Source: Paraburkholderia phenazinium
GTDB taxonomy: Bacteria; Pseudomonadota; Gammaproteobacteria; Burkholderiales; Burkholderiaceae
DNA: 64,000 nucleotides
Reading direction: 5' to 3'
Assembly: GCF_900141745.1 (NCBI RefSeq)
Contig: NZ_FSRM01000001.1
Span: 3,534,001 to 3,598,000 of the forward strand
The position numbers and the translations under genes are program-made. Under the pieces are notes generated by a model. That model was not told the origin of the DNA. It made no database searches and saw only the letters and a list, made by a program, of their open reading frames with translations. Of the stretch, positions 1-8,800 are shown piece after piece; position 1 is the stretch's first letter; the number at the start of each line of letters is the position of its first letter.

Positions 1-1333
1 GATCGCGAGCTTCGACGAGGTTGCCGCGCAGCGAGTTCGGCGGCAACGTGTTGGCCTGCTTCACTGCCGGGCCGAACACTTCAGGCGGCAGGTCCGCGCG
101 GAACGGCTCGAGCAACGCGAGTTCCTTCTGGCTCGGCATACCCGTCGCGCCAAACGGGCTGGCGTCGAAATAGCTGTTCAGACGCGTGTACTGGCCGTAG
201 AACATCATCCGGTTCATCCAGTCGTAGTCGAACGCAAGCGCCAGTGCGTGGCGCACGCGGACGTCCTTGAACATCGGCCGGCGCAGATTGATCAGGAAAC
301 CTTGCATTTGCGCCGGGCCGTCCGGCACATCGACCTGCTTGAGCAGACCGTTCTTGAAGTTCTTGCCGACATACTTGCGCGCCCATTGAGTGGCGCTGTA
401 TTCGACCCGGACGTCCGAATCGCCGGCCTTGAAGGACTCCAGCATCGTGTACTGGTCCAGATACAGCTTGAAACGGATGCGGTCGAAGCGGAACATGCCG
501 CGCCGCGTCGGCAGATTCGCCGCCCAATAGTTCGGATTACGGACGTATTCGATGTCCTTGTCGTTCTTGCGCTGGGCGATCAGGTACGGGCCGCTTGCGA
601 TCGGCGGCGTTACTGCGATCTGGTCGAACGGCGGACGTTTGCCGTCAGCCGTCATACCCCACTTTGGCGAAAACACCGGCAGGTCACCGGCAATCAGGGG
701 CGCATCGCGCTCGGCTCGCTTGAAATCGAAGCGGATCGTCATCTTGTCGACGACCGTCGCGCTTTTGATGATCGAGAACTGCGCGTTGAACAGTGGCGAG
801 GCCTGCGGGCTCGTCAGCGTATCGAAGGAATATTTGACGTCGGCGGCCGTGATCGGGTCGCCATTCGAAAAGCGCGCGGCGGGATTGATGTGGAACGTCG
901 CGGAAGTCAGGTCCGGCGCCACATCCACATTGTCCGCAATCAGGGCGTATTCGGAAGCGAGTTCATCCCAACTGCGCTGCATCAGCGTATCGAACATCAG
1001 GTTCTGGATGTCCGGCGCGGGCGCGCCGCGAACCAGAAACGGATTGAGCGAATCGTAGCTCTGCAGTTCGTTGTAGTTCTCGAAATTCAGCGTGCCCGTG
1101 TTCGGCGCGTCAGGGTCCGCATAGTCGAAATGCGTGAAATTGGCGGGGTATTTGGGCTGGTCGTATTGGGCGATCGCGGAGGCGGCATGGGCCGGCGTCA
1201 CCGCCAGACTCATTGCACCAAGCAGTGCGGCAACCAGCGCCGGAGCAACGCGCGTGGCAGCTTGCCGGGTCGCCAGAGCGCAAGAGATCGTCCATGCGGC
1301 GCGCGGCAACCGAAACTTCACAAGTCTCATCAT
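1..1333 (-). CDS. ABC transporter substrate-binding protein, YejA-like (peptide/microcin C type), 3' end outside window
   Basis: Reading the minus strand from 1333 gives an uninterrupted frame that runs off the window edge, so only about 444 residues of a protein that normally has about 600 are present. The N-terminus starts MMRLVKF and carries a long signal peptide ending near AHA (about residue 50). The mature part has the family 5 oligopeptide-binding pattern: an early YADPDAPNTGTL segment typical of YejA, a central PSG-like segment (ASGPYLI) and RNPNYWA. Known YejA proteins deliver peptides such as microcin C to the YejBEF inner-membrane transporter; those genes would lie beyond the left edge. 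The start is either of two adjacent ATG codons (1333 or 1330); no good ribosome binding site is visible. Family call is firm, substrate is inference. Confidence 0.85.
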   Translation of the reverse strand, partial: MMRLVKFRLPRAAWTISCALATRQAATRVAPALVAALLGAMSLAVTPAHAASAIAQYDQPKYPANFTHFDYADPDAPNTGTLNFENYNELQSYDSLNPFLVRGAPAPDIQNLMFDTLMQRSWDELASEYALIADNVDVAPDLTSATFHINPAARFSNGDPITAADVKYSFDTLTSPQASPLFNAQFSIIKSATVVDKMTIRFDFKRAERDAPLIAGDLPVFSPKWGMTADGKRPPFDQIAVTPPIASGPYLIAQRKNDKDIEYVRNPNYWAANLPTRRGMFRFDRIRFKLYLDQYTMLESFKAGDSDVRVEYSATQWARKYVGKNFKNGLLKQVDVPDGPAQMQGFLINLRRPMFKDVRVRHALALAFDYDWMNRMMFYGQYTRLNSYFDASPFGATGMPSQKELALLEPFRADLPPEVFGPAVKQANTLPPNSLRGNLVEARD

Positions 1334-1654
1334 CAGTATGCGTAGGTCGCGCGCTGGCTTGTGGCCGACACGCGGTTCGTCGGATCGACCTGGGCAATGC
1401 CAACCGCCATCGCCCGGATCACTTAAGGCGTCGCATGGCGCCTTGGGTTACGGGTAGCGTCGCACGACAAGTCCCGAACAGCAAGACCACATCGCTTACG
1501 CAATCCCTGCGTTCCTCTCGCGCTGGCCGGTCCGGCATGACATGCCCGTCACGGCGACGTACGGAGAAGCTCACAGTGTGCTACTTACGAAAAAAAGTCG
1601 CTCCGGCGGCACAAAGAATGCCGGAGCGACAATCGTCAACAGGCTTACAACTTG
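1334..1654. other. Intergenic region between yejA-like gene and TonB receptor gene
   Basis: This 321-base stretch has no convincing coding sequence. It must hold the promoter of the yejA-like gene and it contains the terminator of the TonB receptor gene at 1590-1630. Nothing else was recognised. Confidence 0.6.
1590..1630 (-). terminator. Rho-independent terminator of the TonB receptor gene
   Basis: On the minus strand an 11-bp perfect stem (arms 1620-1630 and 1597-1607, core GCTCCGGC) with a 12-base loop is followed directly by seven T residues (1596-1590). It begins 25 bases after the receptor stop codon, so it ends that transcript before the yejA-like gene, which therefore needs its own promoter. 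Confidence 0.93.
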
Positions 1655-4360
1655 TTAGAACTTATACGTTGCACCCACTTGCAGGTAACGGCCCATGTAC
1701 GTGTACAGGGACTGGTCGTAACCGGTCAGGTCGGTTGCATTGACCCACAGCGGATCGTACGGAGGCGCACGATTGAAGATGTTGTTCATGCCGCCGTAGA
1801 TCGTCCAGTGCTTGAAGCCCGTGTACGCCACGTTCAGGTTGAACACGCTATACGAACCGGTCGTGTAGTTCAGACCCAGCGCGTCGGAGTACGGCCCCGT
1901 GTATTGCCATTCCAGATCGGCATTCCACTGGTGGAAGTTCCACGACAGGTCCGTGTTGCCCTTCCAGCGCGGGAACGAACCACCGAACGGCTGCGCGAGC
2001 GTCAGGTCGTTACCTGCACCGTCAACCTGGGAGGCAAGGCCACCCACGCCGTTCATGTAGAAGTGCCACACATAGGCCCAGTCAGCCGTCAGCTTGAACG
2101 TACCGATCGGGGTCGGCAGCGCCTGCGAGAACGTCGTTTCAAAGCCGTCCGTGTCGAACGAGCCGAGGTTCTCGTACTCGTTGACCATGTACGCAATCGA
2201 ACCATCCGCGTTGAAGACGGTGGCCGCCGGATCGGTCTGCGTGCCGATCGCCTTGTCGACGTGAATCTTGTACCAGTCGAAGCCGATGTCGGTGTTACGC
2301 GTCGGCGACAGCTCGAAGCCGATGTTGTAGTTCTTCGTGCGTTCCGGTTGCAGCGCCGGGTTGCCCTTCGTCACGACGTTTTCGTCCTGACCGTTCGGAC
2401 CGATCGGCTGAATGCCCAGGTTCGACGAGTTCGTATTTTCGAGGAATTCCGGTGCGCGGAAGCCACGGTTATACGAAGCGTAAGCCGTGAACTGCTGGAT
2501 CGGCTGGAAGCGCAGGGCGAAACGCGGCGAGAACGCACCGCCGAAGTCGCTGTAGTGGTCGTAACGACCCGACTGGCTGAACGTCAGCATCTTGTCGATC
2601 AACGGCACATCGACCTGGTAATACACAGCCGCCACGTTGCGGTCACCGGCCACTTCCTGCGTGTTCGGGTTCAGCGTGTTGGGGCTCAGGTAAGCGCCGC
2701 CTTCTTCGATCAGTTCGCTTTCGTGCAGGAACTGGGCACCGAGGCCGAGGCCGACGTCGCCGGTCGGCAGATGGAACAGGTTCGGCGTGCCAGCCGTTGC
2801 GTCGAGCGCGTCGAGCTTGGAAATACCGAGGTTGTTCGCCGTCGTCAGGATGTTGCTCAGTGCGCCCGGCGTAGCCGACGGATTCACGTAGTTAAACGTG
2901 CCGTTGGCCAGCTCGTTGGTCAGCGCGACCGGGTTGACGATGCTGCCGTAAGTATTGCTGACCGTGCTCATGGAATGGGTGTAACCCACGTTCCAGTCCC
3001 AGTCTTCCTTACCCAACTCGTAGCTGCCCTTCACGCCCATTGCTGCGCGCCAGTAGTTCGCGTCCGTGGTCGAGCTGTACGTGGTCGGCAGGACGCCAAA
3101 AATTTCCTGGGCGACGCCGGTCGTGTTGTACGGATTGTTCGCTGCGGCAATGAACGAAATCGGGTTGACCGAGTGCGTGGCCGGGTTGTACTGAAGGCCG
3201 TTGCCGTAACCTGCATAACCATCGTTGACGGTGGTCGTGTTATTGCTTTCCCACAGGTCAGCGTACGCCGTCGTCGTATCGTTGATCTTGAAGTCGGCGT
3301 GAACCTTGGCGTTCAGACGCTCGGTCATCGGCTCGATCGAGTAATCTTCAGCCGTGTTGCGTTCGCAAACGGTACCGCCGGTGATCGCGCCTGCGCCGGC
3401 ATTCGTCGCGATGATGTTGCTGCCCACCGGCACTTGCGCACCCGGTGCACAGCCAAAGCCTGTGGTGACGCCCGTGTTCGGATTCAGGTAATACGACGGG
3501 CCTTTAATGGAGCCGCCATAAGGCTGGTTGCTGAAGTCCTGGTTCTGGGTCGTATCGCGATCGGCCAGCGTGTAGCCGTTCGACTTGTAGTAGCTGGCCG
3601 CCGCCGTGACGTTGAAACCGTCTTCCGTCAGATTGCCGAAGCCGCCGAGGATGCCGAACTTGGTCGTGCCGCCGCCGCCTTGTGTGGCGCCGCCGTAGCT
3701 ACCGTCGAGCTGCAGGCCCTGGAAGTTGTGCTTGGTGATGATGTTGACCACACCACCAATTGCGTCCGAACCGTACTGCGACACCGCGCCCGTCTTCACG
3801 ACTTCGATGCGGTCGACCACGTCCAGCGGAATCGTGTTCAGGTCGAAGAACTGGTCCGAGCTGTTCACAGCAAATGCGTACGGTGCAACACGTTGACCGT
3901 CGACGAGCACCAGCGTGTACTTTTCGCTCAGGCCGCGCAGGGCGATACCGGAACCGCCGGCCGCAAAGCTGTCGGAAGTCGATTCAGCCCAGCTGTTGGC
4001 CGAGTTGGCCGAAATCTGGCGCATGTAATCGGATACGTCCTTCGCACCGGAATCCTGGATCTGCTTCGCGGTAACCACCTGGACCTGCTGGAAGCCCACT
4101 TTGTCCGACTGGCGGATCAGCGAACCCGTCACCTGGAACGTCTGCAGCTGCTTGACGTTCTTGCCGCCCGTCGCTGTAGCGCCCGATGCTGCCGCCGGAG
4201 CGGCCGCCGCTGCTGTGCCCGAAGCCGCTGCGGCAGGTGCCGGCGTCTCCGTGGTAGCCGGCTGACTTTGCGCGAACGCCGGAACGGCGATTGCGGTCGT
4301 CAATGCCAGTTCGGCCCAGATTATTCGTCTGATGGCCAACGCCAATGCCCGTTGTTTCAT
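1655..4360 (-). CDS. TonB-dependent outer membrane receptor
   Basis: Protein of 901 residues. It has a signal peptide, then a low-complexity Ala/Pro/Thr linker (about residues 30-65), then a VTGSLIR segment that opens the plug domain, and a long beta-barrel with alternating residues that ends in Phe (GATYKF), the outer-membrane insertion signal. TonB receptors import scarce ligands (iron chelates, cobalamin, sugars, peptides) using TonB-ExbBD energy. An upstream in-frame GTG exists, but the ATG at 4360 is preceded by AGAAGGGG at good spacing. It lies downstream of an XRE-cupin regulator on the same strand, and a peptide-binding protein gene follows, so peptide or amino-acid-derived ligands are possible. 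The ligand cannot be read from the sequence. Confidence 0.93.
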   Translation of the reverse strand: MKQRALALAIRRIIWAELALTTAIAVPAFAQSQPATTETPAPAAAASGTAAAAAPAAASGATATGGKNVKQLQTFQVTGSLIRQSDKVGFQQVQVVTAKQIQDSGAKDVSDYMRQISANSANSWAESTSDSFAAGGSGIALRGLSEKYTLVLVDGQRVAPYAFAVNSSDQFFDLNTIPLDVVDRIEVVKTGAVSQYGSDAIGGVVNIITKHNFQGLQLDGSYGGATQGGGGTTKFGILGGFGNLTEDGFNVTAAASYYKSNGYTLADRDTTQNQDFSNQPYGGSIKGPSYYLNPNTGVTTGFGCAPGAQVPVGSNIIATNAGAGAITGGTVCERNTAEDYSIEPMTERLNAKVHADFKINDTTTAYADLWESNNTTTVNDGYAGYGNGLQYNPATHSVNPISFIAAANNPYNTTGVAQEIFGVLPTTYSSTTDANYWRAAMGVKGSYELGKEDWDWNVGYTHSMSTVSNTYGSIVNPVALTNELANGTFNYVNPSATPGALSNILTTANNLGISKLDALDATAGTPNLFHLPTGDVGLGLGAQFLHESELIEEGGAYLSPNTLNPNTQEVAGDRNVAAVYYQVDVPLIDKMLTFSQSGRYDHYSDFGGAFSPRFALRFQPIQQFTAYASYNRGFRAPEFLENTNSSNLGIQPIGPNGQDENVVTKGNPALQPERTKNYNIGFELSPTRNTDIGFDWYKIHVDKAIGTQTDPAATVFNADGSIAYMVNEYENLGSFDTDGFETTFSQALPTPIGTFKLTADWAYVWHFYMNGVGGLASQVDGAGNDLTLAQPFGGSFPRWKGNTDLSWNFHQWNADLEWQYTGPYSDALGLNYTTGSYSVFNLNVAYTGFKHWTIYGGMNNIFNRAPPYDPLWVNATDLTGYDQSLYTYMGRYLQVGATYKF

Positions 4361-4743
4361 TTTTCCCCTTCTCACTCGTCAGTAAGGCCACACACCTGTT
4401 TGTGCGAAGAGAGGTCTTTTGAACCTCTCTACTCGTTTGCGGCGACGTTCGCCGCGCGCCGTCAAAGTTGCCCTGCGGTCGTATAACTTGAAGAAACACG
4501 ACCGGTTTCCAATCCATTGCAGCGAGATAGAAAGGGCACTTCGACTTATTAATTTCTAACTACAAAAACATTACAATTTAGTTGTATTAACTTTCATTTT
4601 CATTTCAATCATTCGGCGAACATCAGCTTATGACCGAGCCGTTCGCCAGTCGATTGGCACTGCAAATTCACGTTACGGGTTAACCTGTAGGACTACTTAG
4701 GGATGTATTCAGACCGCCCCAGTACAAACACAATTGACCGTTA
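4361..4743. other. Intergenic region upstream of the TonB receptor
   Basis: This stretch has no supported gene. Bases about 4540-4620 are markedly AT-rich for this genome and probably hold the receptor promoter and regulator binding sites. No clear palindrome or Fur-like site was recognised. Confidence 0.5.
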
Positions 4744-5319
4744 CTAAAATAATCTTGGTGTGCCTACCCAGACGAGCACCGTCTCTTCGCCCGCGGTATT
4801 AGCCCATGCGTGCGGGACCGTTGACTCGTAGTGCGCGGTGTCACCGGCCTGCAACACGAACGTCGTACCTTCGAGCGTCAGAGCAATCTGTCCGCTCATC
4901 ACATACAAAAACTCTTCTCCTGCGTGCGTCGTCACTTCCGACGGTTGCTGGCCGGCTGGCATCTTCACCAGAATCGCTTCCAGCTTCCGGTCGACCGACA
5001 GGTTCGTCAGCCTGCCGAACAGGTTCGCCGAATCGGCAAACCCAAAAAATTTCAGTTCATCTCCGCGGCACACCGACTTCGCTTCGGTCGGCGTTTCCAC
5101 GAAGTACTGCACCGTGACGCCGAGTGCCTGGGCAATGCCGACTAGCGACGTGAGAGACGGCGTGGCCTGCCCTCGTTCCACTTGCGACAGGAACGGCTTC
5201 GAGATACCAGCCGCTTTTGCCGTTTCATCTAACGTGCGCTTAAGCCGTTGTCGCAACGCGCGAATCTTGCTGCCCATTGCGAGTGCGGCTGCGGCCTTCT
5301 TATCGAGTGGCGGAACCAT
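4744..5319 (-). CDS. XRE-family transcriptional regulator with C-terminal cupin sensor domain
   Basis: Protein of 191 residues with the standard two-domain layout: an HTH_3 domain at about residues 18-72 (IRALRQRLKRTLDETAKAAG then ISKPFLSQVERG, the recognition helix) and a cupin_2 barrel at about residues 110-185 (HAGEEFLYVMSGQ and HYESTVPHAWAN carry the conserved His/Glu positions). Members of this family control amino acid, polyamine or antibiotic-tolerance genes by binding a small ligand in the cupin. I start at ATG 5319 (MVPPLDKK); a TTG 24 bases upstream is also open and there is no decisive ribosome binding site. It sits 383 bases upstream of the TonB receptor on the same strand and is a natural candidate for its regulator. 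Confidence 0.9.
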   Translation of the reverse strand: MVPPLDKKAAAALAMGSKIRALRQRLKRTLDETAKAAGISKPFLSQVERGQATPSLTSLVGIAQALGVTVQYFVETPTEAKSVCRGDELKFFGFADSANLFGRLTNLSVDRKLEAILVKMPAGQQPSEVTTHAGEEFLYVMSGQIALTLEGTTFVLQAGDTAHYESTVPHAWANTAGEETVLVWVGTPRLF

Positions 5320-5872
5320 AGCAAGACAGAATCCAGTAGTCAAAATTTGTTTGATCTAGGCAAATTAAGTTACATCGAGTGAGCGATGTCGGGCGCAAAG
5401 TCAGTTGAGAAATTGGGTTAGTGATCGCCCCGGGCGATAACCGGACGAAACCGGTCACCTGGGCGAGGATCGAATTCATCCAGTGCCATGAGATGGTTGA
5501 ATGCACAACTAAAGTGCGAGCGCATTCCCTTCCCAGCCTGGAATCGTTGAATTGGAATAGAAAACCTTGTGCGCGAAACCGGCGAAAATCTGGCCGGCAG
5601 GCGCAAGCGCGTTGACGCGCCTGATGGAGAGTGACGATATCAAGACAAAATCGTCCGTCAAACTTTTTTTGATGGGAACAGATAGTGTTTAGAGTCTTTC
5701 CTCCAATTACAGGGTGAACTTGTGGCGCCAGACGGCTTGCAAACGCTGTTTTAGGATTGATAGTGACGTCTGCCGCAAGCCGGGAAAACCCTCGTCGCAA
5801 ATACGCTACAAGGGCCTCCCGTCAGGCTCAGTTGAGAGGCTCTTTGAGAAAGCCCCCTCCTGATTGGCTACT
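5320..5872. other. Intergenic region between XRE regulator and the double UvrA
   Basis: This 553-base region has no supported gene; open frames here lack ribosome binding sites and recognisable composition. It includes short imperfect hairpins (for example around 5601-5625) and a possible minus-strand promoter for the XRE gene, listed separately. Confidence 0.5.
5634..5661 (-). promoter_or_regulatory. Possible sigma-70 promoter for the XRE-cupin gene
   Basis: On the minus strand TTGACG (5661-5656) and TATCGT (5639-5634) are separated by 16 bases. It lies about 315 bases upstream of the start codon. This is a weak prediction by eye only. Confidence 0.3.
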
Positions 5873-8800
5873 TCAACCGTGGGTGCCTTCGCCGGCCTCG
5901 ACCGGTACGGCCGCCTCGCGTTTGACGCCACGCGCCAACACCGGGCGCAGCGCTGCCCCGGTGTGGCTTTCTCGAACGCGCACAAGCCCCTCCGGATCCG
6001 TCGCCGCGACAATCGAGCCGCCGCCGACTCCCCCTTCCGGGCCGAGGTCGATGATCCAGTCGGCCTCGGCGATCACGTCCAGGTCGTGCTCGATGACGAC
6101 GACACTATGACCGCCGTCCACCAACCGGTGCAACACGCGAATCAGCCGTGCCACGTCCGCCATATGCAGCCCAACCGTGGGTTCGTCCAGCACATAGAGT
6201 GTGTGCGGCGCCTTCTGGCCGCGCCGTGTGATGTCGTCGCGCACCTTGCTCAACTCGGTGACGAGTTTGATGCGCTGCGCTTCGCCGCCCGAGAGCGTCG
6301 GCGATGGCTGACCTAGCGTCAGATAGCCGAGGCCGACATCCTTCATCAACTGCAACGGATGCGCGATATTCGTGATGGGCGCGAAGAATTCGACGGCCTC
6401 GTCGATCTCCATGGTCAGCACGTCACCGATGTTTTTGCCGCGCCACGTGACCGCCAGCGTCTCCGGATTGAAGCGCTGACCATGACAGACGTCGCACGGC
6501 ACCTTCACGTCCGGCAGGAAGCTCATGCCAATGGTGCGCACGCCTTGGCCTTCACAGGCCGGGCAGCGGCCTTCGCCTGTATTGAACGAGAAGCGCGAGG
6601 CCGTATAGCCACGAGCGCGGGCTTCCAGCGTGCCAGCGAACAGCTTACGGATGGCATCCCATACGCCTATATAAGTAGCGGGACAGGAACGCGGCGTTTT
6701 GCCGATTGGCGTCTGGTCGACTTCTAGCACGCGGTCGATGCTCTCCCACCCGGTGACCGCATCGCAACCCTGCCACGCATGCGTGACGTTCAGTTGCGTC
6801 CGCGGTGCGCTGCGGGCCAGCACGCTCGAGCGCCGGTTGGCGGCCGGTTCGTCTTGCGCCGCCTTGCGGGCACGACGGGTAGCCGGCGACGACAGCACGG
6901 AGCGCCCCACGGCATCCAGCAGGTTCGCCATCAGCACGTCGCGCGCGAGCGTCGATTTGCCCGAGCCGCTCACCCCCGTCACCGCCACGAGGCGCGCCAA
7001 CGGCAACCCCACGGTTACATTGCGCAGGTTGTGCAGCTTGCCGCCATGCACCGTCAGCCACTGCTCCGGCACCGCCGCTGCGCTTTTGACCTTCGGCTTC
7101 ACCGTGCGGCGCGGCTGCAACGGATGCACGATCGGGTTTGCAAGGAATTGCCCCGTCAACGAGTCTGATTGCGCTGACAGATCGGCCACGCTGCCCTGCG
7201 CGACCAGCGTGCCACCGCGCTTGCCCGCACCGGGGCCAATATCGATGATGTGGTCGGCACGCCGGATGGTGTCCTCGTCATGCTCGACGACGACCAGCGT
7301 ATTACCCTTCTCGCCGAGCTTGCGCAGCGCGTTCAGCAGAATCTGGTTGTCGCGCGGATGGAGACCGATGGTCGGCTCGTCGAGTACGTAGCAGACCCCT
7401 TGCAGGTTGCTGCCCAGTTGCGCCGCCAGCCGGATGCGTTGCGCCTCGCCGCCCGACAGGCTCGGTGCCGCGCGGTCGAGGCTCAGATAGCCAAGCCCCA
7501 CTTCCTCGAGAAACTGCAGCCGGCTGCCGATCTCGCTTACGACGTCGCGGGCAATGTCCGCGTCGCGGCCCGTCAGGTCCAGCGCGTCTACCCAGCGGCG
7601 CGTGTCGCTCACCGTCCATTGCGCAACGTCGACGATCGCCTGGGCCTCGAAGGTCACCGCCCGCGCGGTCGGATTCAGGCGCGTGCCGTGGCAATCCGGA
7701 CACGGTTCGTCGACTACGCCTTCCGGTTCCTGCTCTTCCGAGGGCAAGCTCTGCTCCCGGCCGCGGCCGTCTTCGGCGACCACCGTATCGTCGTAGGCTG
7801 CGCGTTGCTCGCGCGTGAGTGCGAGGCCTGTGCCGACGCAGGTCGTACACCAGCCATGCTTGCTGTTGTACGAGAACATCCGCGGGTCCAGTTCCGGATA
7901 GCTCGTGCCGCACACCGGACAGGCGCGCTTGGTGGACAGCACCTTCACCGTCCCTAGCCTTGCGGTGGCGCTGCCGCTCTTCAACGCGTTCTGCAGGCCG
8001 TCGAGCGGCGCGAGCAAATGCATCACGCCCTTGCCGATTTCGAGCGTTTCGTCGAGCAGGCGGCGCAACTCCGCTTCGTTGTCAGCGGACACGACGACGT
8101 CGGCCACCGGCAACTCGATCGTGTGCTCGCGAAAACGGTCGAGCTTGGGCCACGGGTCGACCGGCAGGAACTCGCCGTCCACTCGCAGATGGGAATTGCC
8201 ACGCGCCTTCGCCCATTTGGCGAGATCGGTATAGACGCCTTTGCGGTTCACCACCAGCGGTGCGAGGAAGCCGACGTGTTGCCCCTTGTGGTCACGTAGC
8301 AACTGCGCTGCGATCGATTCCACGCTCTGTGCCGTGACCGGTGTGCCGTCGTGGATGCAATGTTGCAGTCCGAGCTTGACGTACAGCAGCCGCAAGAAAT
8401 GCCAGACTTCCGAGGTGGTCGCCACAGTACTCTTGCGGCCGCCGCGCGAGAGGCGCTGCTCGATGGCCACGGTCGGCGGAATGCCATACACCGCGTCGAC
8501 TTCGGGACGCCCTGCCGGCTGCACGATCGAACGCGCATAGGCGTTGAGCGACTCCAGGTAACGGCGCTGCCCCTCATGGAACAGGATGTCGAACGCGAGC
8601 GTCGACTTGCCCGAACCGGACACGCCCGTGATTACGTTGAACTTGCCATGCGGGATATCGACGTCGAGCGATTTCAGGTTGTGCTCACGCGCGTTGACGA
8701 TGCGCACCACGTCCTCGCCTTCCACGGCACGACGCGCACGCGCCGCGGTCAACGCCTTTTGCAGCGGCATGCCTTGCGCGGCAGGATCTGCCGCCGCATC

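Noticed and set aside
1652..4486. 944-residue plus-strand open frame opposite the TonB receptor
   Set aside because: It is a shadow: Arg/Val-rich composition with no domains, while the opposite strand has a clear signal peptide, plug, barrel and terminal Phe.
5300..5800. 166-residue minus-strand frame between XRE regulator and uvrA
   Set aside because: It overlaps the regulator start, has irregular composition and no ribosome binding site.
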